Source: Ruminococcus sp.
Lineage (GTDB): Bacteria; Bacillota; Clostridia; Oscillospirales; Ruminococcaceae
NCBI GenBank assembly: GCA_015066815.1
Contig: SVNR01000031.1
Location: 1-33,219 of the forward strand
Direction of reading: 5' to 3'
Length of the DNA: 33,219 bases
The notes beneath the pieces are model-generated. The model saw only the letters and a program-made list of their open reading frames with translations, had not been told where the DNA came from and searched no databases. This document shows, piece by piece, positions 31,385 through 33,219 of the stretch. Each line of letters begins with the position of its first letter. Positions within the stretch are counted from its first letter, which is position 1. Made by a program: the position numbers and the translations under genes.

Positions 31385-31962
31385 TGAAAGAGCTTTTCGG
31401 AATTATGCTTGCCGCACTTCTGACTGATAACTTTGTACTCTCAAAGTTCATGGGAATATGTCCTTTTCTCGGAGTTTCAAAAAAAGCATCCTCAAGTCTT
31501 GGAATGGGTGTAGCTGTAACATTTGTAATGGTATGTGCGGCGATCGTAACTTATCCTATATACTATCTTATACTTATTCCGCTCAACATAACATACCTGA
31601 GAACAATAGCCTTCATACTGATAATAGCTCTGTTTGTACAGCTCGTGGAAATAGCTCTGAAAAAGCTCATGCCTCCTCTTTATAACACTCTTGGAGTATA
31701 TCTTCCTTTGATAACAACAAACTGTGCCGTACTCGGACTCACAATACTCAACATCGACAACGAGCTTTCTTTTATTCAGTCAGTTGTTAATGCATTGTTC
31801 TCCGGACTTGGATTTATGGCTGTACTTCTGATTTTTTCCGGTGTTCGTTCAAAAGTAGAAACCGCAGATGTTCCGGAAACATTCAAGGGTGTTCCGGCAA
31901 CTCTTATTGCTGCAGCTATACTTTCACTGAGCTTTCTCGGTTTTTCAGGACTCGGAAATTAA
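31384..31962 (+). CDS. rnfA: Rnf complex subunit RnfA
   Basis: 192 residues, an integral membrane subunit of six helices that pairs with RnfE. Family stretches LLTDNFVLSKFMGICPFLGV (about 14-33) and LITTNCAVLGL (about 118-128) are intact, including the two Cys that in the solved complexes contribute to an intramembrane Fe-S centre. It lacks the Cys tail seen in RnfE. The ATG at 31384 shares one base with the rnfE stop and has GGAGGT within rnfE. rnfB follows after 26 bases. Confidence 0.95.
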   Translation: MKELFGIMLAALLTDNFVLSKFMGICPFLGVSKKASSSLGMGVAVTFVMVCAAIVTYPIYYLILIPLNITYLRTIAFILIIALFVQLVEIALKKLMPPLYNTLGVYLPLITTNCAVLGLTILNIDNELSFIQSVVNALFSGLGFMAVLLIFSGVRSKVETADVPETFKGVPATLIAAAILSLSFLGFSGLGN

Positions 31963-31988
31963 ATTTTCAATAATGGGGTGATTAAAAA

Positions 31989-32786
31989 ATGTTCAATATA
32001 TATATACTTCCCGTTATAGCATTTGCTTCTATGGGACTTATCGCTGGTGTTCTTCTGACAGCTGCCTCAAAAATATTTGAAGTTAAGACAGACGAAAGAA
32101 TAGAACAGATAAACAGCGTTTTACCTCAGGCAAACTGCGGTGCATGCGGATGTGCAGGATGTGAGGATTATGCAAAAGGTATAGTTAATAAAAACCTTCC
32201 CACAAACCTCTGTAAACCTGGCGGAAACAAAACAGCCTCTGCCATCGCCTCAATAATGAATACAGCTTCTTCCGAAGTCGTTTCAGAAATCGCTGTTATA
32301 AACTGCTGCGGTGACTGCAACGCAACAGCCTCAAAATATGATTTTGTCGGTATAGAAACCTGTCTGGCTGTAAAGAGATTTTATTCAGGAAACGGACTTT
32401 GCTCATATGGTTGTATAGGCTACGGTGACTGCGCTCAGGTTTGCAGTGAAAACGCTATAACCTTATCTGATGGGATAGCTCATATCAACAGAAAACTGTG
32501 CATCGGCTGCGGACAATGTGCCACTGTCTGTCCTAACTCACTTATAAGCATGATACCGGAATCAGCAAAAACAATAGTCCGCTGTTCTTCAAAAGACAAC
32601 GGTAAAACCACAAAGCTCAACTGCAAAAACGGCTGCATAGGCTGTAAAATATGTGAAAAGAATTGTGAAAGCCAGGCTATAACAGTAACTGACTTCCACG
32701 CTTCTATTGATTACAGTAAATGCACAAACTGCGGAGTATGTGCAGAAAAATGTCCGGTAAAAGTCATTGAATATCCTGTAAAATGA
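31989..32786 (+). CDS. rnfB: Rnf complex subunit RnfB (polyferredoxin)
   Basis: 265 residues. RnfB accepts electrons from reduced ferredoxin. One N-terminal membrane segment (about 5-26) is followed by the 4Fe-4S motif C50-x-x-C53-x4-C58-x16-C75. The ferredoxin domain then carries CSYGCIGYGDCAQVC, CIGCGQCATVCP, CIGCKICEKNC and CTNCGVCAEKCP, matching clostridial RnfB proteins with several clusters. ATG 31989 follows GGGGTG. It ends the operon; the C-D-G-E-A-B order is the clostridial one, and a strong terminator lies downstream. Confidence 0.95.
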   Translation: MFNIYILPVIAFASMGLIAGVLLTAASKIFEVKTDERIEQINSVLPQANCGACGCAGCEDYAKGIVNKNLPTNLCKPGGNKTASAIASIMNTASSEVVSEIAVINCCGDCNATASKYDFVGIETCLAVKRFYSGNGLCSYGCIGYGDCAQVCSENAITLSDGIAHINRKLCIGCGQCATVCPNSLISMIPESAKTIVRCSSKDNGKTTKLNCKNGCIGCKICEKNCESQAITVTDFHASIDYSKCTNCGVCAEKCPVKVIEYPVK

Positions 32787-32810
32787 TTTTTTTAGTTCTC
32801 AGATAACAGC

Positions 32811-32858
32811 AAAAAACTGTACCATAACTTTTACACAAAGTAGTGGTACAGTTTTTTT
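32811..32858 (+). terminator. Rho-independent terminator of the rnf operon
   Basis: A perfect 14-bp stem, AAAAAACTGTACCA (32811-32824) and TGGTACAGTTTTTT (32844-32857), with a 19-base loop and a T-run, 24 bases after the rnfB stop. The A-run makes it usable in both directions. Confidence 0.85.
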
Positions 32859-33067
32859 ATGTTTCTTATTATGCTCCGGATATTAAGTGGTATCGTTGTC
32901 TGAATTTTCTGAATCCATATATTTTTTCATTCCGGTTATCATTTCTGATATTGGTTTTATTAAATATATATAGTCAACAACAATCGTCACAAAAACAACT
33001 AATTGTCTTTTTTTATTTTTCGGGAGTATTCTTCATAATGCACAAGTTGGTTTATCTTTTGAATCTC
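32859..33067. other. Gene-free stretch with a possible membrane-protein remnant
   Basis: On the minus strand a frame of some 50 codons ending at about 32884 reads RQLVVFVTIVVDYIYLIKPI then SEMITGMKKYMDSENSDNDT. It has a hydrophobic segment but no good start codon or ribosome-binding site. It could be the end of a decayed gene or chance. Nothing else was seen here. Confidence 0.25.
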
Positions 33068-33219
33068 TTACCCTATCTTAACCTTCTTCCCTTCGAACGC
33101 AAATCCGTATTTTCTTATCTTTTCTTCAGGTACTCCGTGATCTGTCAGCGTCTGACCGTATTTCATTTCTTCTATCTGAGTGAGTGCTGCCTTTACTGTA
33201 TCTTCAAGGGTATCTTCTC
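33068..33219 (-). CDS. C-terminus of a PD-(D/E)XK/DUF1703-type AAA protein
   Basis: The last 49 codons of a minus-strand gene that enters from beyond the window. The peptide includes [15 protein letters not shown], then [19 protein letters not shown] and the stop at 33068-33070. This ending (AL.QIEE..Y plus KYGFAF.GKKV) is characteristic of the large family of AAA-ATPase-like proteins with a C-terminal PD-(D/E)XK nuclease-like domain that is expanded in gut Firmicutes and Bacteroidetes. The function of these proteins is not established. The call rests on a short fragment. Confidence 0.55.
   Translation of the reverse strand, partial: EDTLEDTVKAALTQIEEMKYGQTLTDHGVPEEKIRKYGFAFEGKKVKIG

Noticed and set aside
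28057-31451. Minus-strand frames antisense to the rnf genes
   Set aside because: All overlap well-recognised Rnf subunits with Cys motifs and tight operon overlaps; none has its own ribosome-binding site or homology.

Overview
The window looks like a low-GC Firmicutes chromosome, most likely Ruminococcus or a close relative in the Oscillospiraceae. The evidence is a secreted dockerin-bearing beta-helix protein (cellulosome type), a clostridial Rnf complex, the paired glgC/glgD genes, a SpoIIE-type protein and a FliM/FliY switch pair. The species assignment is inference; no rRNA or tRNA is present.

Layout. Positions 1-1160 are a degraded accessory edge: the start of a GNAT acetyltransferase, a serine recombinase cut off after its catalytic domain, and a convergent TraX-like gene that has lost its 3' end and is probably frameshifted. 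Positions 1419-4547 encode the large dockerin protein. Positions 4690-7903 hold a manganese-type (yybP-ykoY) riboswitch with tandem terminators in front of a MacB/LolD-like ABC ATPase and an FtsX-like permease. A block of minus-strand genes follows: an acyl-CoA thioesterase, a flavodiiron protein with a rubredoxin-like tail, a MTH1175/NifX-like protein, the glycogen operon glgB-glgC-glgD-glgA, a SpoIIE-like phosphatase and rsmA (ksgA). The plus-strand genes from 20028 are a dCMP deaminase-like protein and an orphan fliM-fliY pair. Facing them on the minus strand are an M23 endopeptidase with LysM and G5 regions, an RluA-type pseudouridine synthase and a histidine phosphatase. The window closes with apbE-rnfC-rnfD-rnfG-rnfE-rnfA-rnfB on the plus strand and the C-terminus of a PD-(D/E)XK/DUF1703-like protein.

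How the genes work together. glgC/glgD make ADP-glucose, glgA polymerises it and glgB branches the chain, all from one promoter upstream of glgB. ApbE would attach FMN to the Thr residues visible in RnfG and RnfD, and RnfABCDEG couples ferredoxin:NAD+ electron transfer to ion pumping. The flavodiiron protein would detoxify O2 or NO.

The most novel-looking signal is a family of modular palindromic repeats in the intergenic spaces between 10.3 and 26.8 kb. They are built from two hairpin types (arms like TATAGTGAACGTCA and AGTAAACGAAAAA), sometimes separated by a conserved spacer module. The second is the Mn-type riboswitch, with a readable switching mechanism, controlling an ABC exporter rather than a usual Mn exporter.
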